Source of the DNA: Bodonicaedibacter sp963693005
Lineage (GTDB): Bacteria; Pseudomonadota; Alphaproteobacteria; UBA6184
Assembly: GCA_963693005.1 (NCBI GenBank)
Contig: OY843728.1
Coordinates: forward strand, 1-7,690
Direction: 5' to 3'
DNA: 7,690 bases
This document shows positions 6,481-7,690 of the stretch, in pieces (the first letter of the stretch is position 1; every line of letters starts with the position of its first letter). Below the pieces are notes generated by a model. It saw nothing but the letters and a program-made list of their open reading frames with translations. It was not told the DNA's origin and searched no databases. The position numbers and the translations under genes were made by a program.

Positions 6481-6483
6481 CAG
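6481..6483 (+). promoter_or_regulatory. Candidate 3' splice acceptor before the last gene
   Basis: The CAG in GGCGGTGACAG ends 3 nt before the ATG at 6487. Only 56 nt separate the previous stop from this ATG, so any 3' UTR, poly(A) site and acceptor must be packed into that space or overlap coding sequence. No upstream ATG occurs in the gap. Confidence 0.35.
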
Positions 6484-6486
6484 CTA

Positions 6487-7690
6487 ATGTCAAGCAAGCG
6501 CTTGCCGGGGGACCAGGCCGGCCGGCCTTCGTCCCGCACCCTCAGCCCGCCCTTCCTGGTGCAGCCCACCGTGGCCCAAAGCGCCGCCGTCTACGACCGC
6601 GGGGAGCTCGTGAGCCCCGTCGGCCAGAAGAGCGAGCCCCCTGCCGGGACGGCCGCGGGGCACATCCTCCCCGGAATCTTCGAGAAGGCCAAGGCCAAGG
6701 CGGAGGAAGAGCGCTCCGCCGCCGCTGCCGCCAAGGAGAAGAAGGAGCAGGCACGCCGCGCCCGCACGACCGACGGAACGGATGTCCTCGGCGGCGAGCT
6801 CACCAACATCGGGGCCGTGCGGCGCCGCCTGCACGGATCAATGCCGCGGAACGACACCGGCGACGCCTCGCAGCGTGTGCTCGAGAAGGCCCGCAACGCC
6901 CGCAACCTCACGTCGCGGCACCTGCACGAGCTGGACCGGGCCTTCGAGGAGGAGGACGCGGCCTACGCGGGGTTCCGGCAGACCATGATGGACCGCAACA
7001 AGCCGCCGCGGGTCCGCACCTTCACCGAGGACGAGCTCGTCACCGAGGCCCCCAGCGAGAAGCGCGCGCTGCCGCCGCCGCCCGCCGCGACCAGCTCTCG
7101 TACGCTGGTGGCCGGGAGACCCCGAGCCGCCACTCCCAGACGTTCCCCGTCAGCCGCTCGCCGCCGCCCGGCGCCCGCTCCGCCCCGACGCAGCCGCGGC
7201 GTGGGCCGTCGCCCCTGCGGCACACTGTCGGAGGGCCGTCCCCGGCACGCGGGTCGTCGCCGCCGCCGCCGCGTGTCACCACGCCGCCGCCCACGCTGCC
7301 GCCGATCCACCGGCACTCGCGCGCGGGTTCTGTCCCGGCCTTGCACTCAGCCGACTCGGACAGCGCGGACGAGGCGGCCCCGACCTTCAGCCTCGAGCCC
7401 GGGGCCCTCATGTCGGTGCACACCATGGTCGGCAGCAGCACCACCGCGCCGCCGTCGCCCGAGTCTGCTATCGGGGCGGCCGGCAAGATGCGGGCCACGG
7501 CGGCGGCGGGGAAGTGGCTCAAGAAGGGCAAGAAGAAGGGCACGAACCAGGCCGAGATCGACGCCCTCATCCGCGCCGCCCCGAGCGCCGGGCACTTCAG
7601 CTCCGACAGCACGGCGGGGACGCTTGTGCCGAGCGCGACGCTGCCCGGCGTGGGCTTCGGGAGCATCAACCGACGACGTCATGGAGAAGC
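6487..7690 (+). CDS. Unrecognised protein, 3'-truncated by the window, with an apparent internal frameshift
   Basis: The coding frame starts at ATG 6487 and shows strong GC-ending bias to about 7080 (residues 1 to about 200). This part has a Ser/Pro-rich start and a Lys/Glu/Ala charged helix at 64-93. A helical stretch follows at 127-171, including HLHELDRAFEEEDAAYAGFR, then the acidic FTEDELVTEA. After about 7090 that frame stays open but becomes an implausible Arg-rich run with poor third positions. The frame one base back (codons beginning 7092, 7095 and so on) has strong bias. It reads as a Pro/Ser-rich linker followed by a more ordered end with GKWLKKGKKKG (about 7510-7542) and NQAEIDALIRAAPSAG. 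The continuation therefore needs a -1 shift in the CCG/GCC tract. Near 7668-7671 coding bias seems to return to the original frame. Sequencing error, a real indel or recoding are all possible. No function is recognised. Confidence 0.6.
   Translation, partial: MSSKRLPGDQAGRPSSRTLSPPFLVQPTVAQSAAVYDRGELVSPVGQKSEPPAGTAAGHILPGIFEKAKAKAEEERSAAAAAKEKKEQARRARTTDGTDVLGGELTNIGAVRRRLHGSMPRNDTGDASQRVLEKARNARNLTSRHLHELDRAFEEEDAAYAGFRQTMMDRNKPPRVRTFTEDELVTEAPSEKRALPPPPAATSSRTLVAGRPRAATPRRSPSAARRRPAPAPPRRSRGVGRRPCGTLSEGRPRHAGRRRRRRVSPRRRPRCRRSTGTRARVLSRPCTQPTRTARTRRPRPSASSPGPSCRCTPWSAAAPPRRRRPSLLSGRPARCGPRRRRGSGSRRARRRARTRPRSTPSSAPPRAPGTSAPTARRGRLCRARRCPAWASGASTDDVMEK
7069..7095 (+). other. Apparent -1 frameshift site in a CCG/GCC repeat tract
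   Basis: Upstream codons ending at about 7080 are well biased in the frame of ATG 6487. From about 7086 onward the well-biased frame is one base earlier (RRDQLSYAGG and then TPSRHSQTF). The switch lies within a run of CCG/GCC triplets with one CCCG irregularity, a typical slippage or base-miscall site. No intron with GT and AG ends tested here gives the needed length modulo 3. No canonical XXXYYYZ slippery heptamer is visible. Confidence 0.6.

Noticed and set aside
7100..7139. Possible 40-nt intron (GT to CCCAG) explaining the frame change in the last gene
   Set aside because: Its length is 1 modulo 3, whereas 2 is needed to reach the well-biased downstream frame. The sequence inside also reads as well-biased codons in that downstream frame.
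1..7690. tRNA, rRNA, CRISPR array or insertion sequence
   Set aside because: I looked in the gaps and saw no cloverleaf-like motifs, regularly spaced repeats, terminal inverted repeats or transposase motifs.

Overview
This GC-rich window (roughly 70% G+C by eye, not counted) looks like nuclear DNA from a compact-genome eukaryote, probably a protist or alga. The evidence is the protein content: a FAM151/menorin-like protein, a Delta3,Delta2-enoyl-CoA isomerase of the eukaryotic ECI2 type, and a protein joining a UBA domain to a PUB domain, an arrangement that only makes sense with ubiquitin and Cdc48/p97. All genes are read from the + strand with strongly GC-ending codons. The five complete reading frames are uninterrupted, so no introns are visible inside coding sequence. 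All three standard stop codons are used (TAG, TAA, TAG, TGA, TAG). The lineage cannot be fixed from this sequence alone.

Layout from left to right: FAM151-like protein (49-906); ECI2-like enoyl-CoA isomerase (989-1891); an intergenic stretch with a strong imperfect hairpin (about 1918-1959); a 630-residue unrecognised protein with a helical N-terminal half and a basic, disordered tail (2057-3949); a 300-nt pyrimidine-rich non-coding gap; the UBA/coiled-coil/PUB protein (4250-5527); a 269-residue Ala-rich helical unrecognised protein (5621-6430); and a last unrecognised gene (6487 to the window end) whose reading frame appears to shift within a GCC-repeat tract near 7070-7095. Intergenic distances are only 82, 165, 300, 93 and 56 nt.

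The most coherent signal beyond the proteins is that every chosen start codon has a CAG 2-9 nt upstream, usually in a TTGC(C/G)GCAG-like context. For four of the six genes, out-of-frame ATGs lie just before that CAG and none lies between it and the start. With same-strand packing and tiny gaps, this fits 3' splice acceptors for spliced-leader trans-splicing of a polycistronic transcript, or alternatively 5'-UTR introns. It remains an inference until RNA data are seen. The genes have no obvious shared pathway: fatty-acid beta-oxidation, Cdc48/ubiquitin adaptor and unknowns sit side by side. That suits neighbour genes in a transcription unit better than a functional operon.
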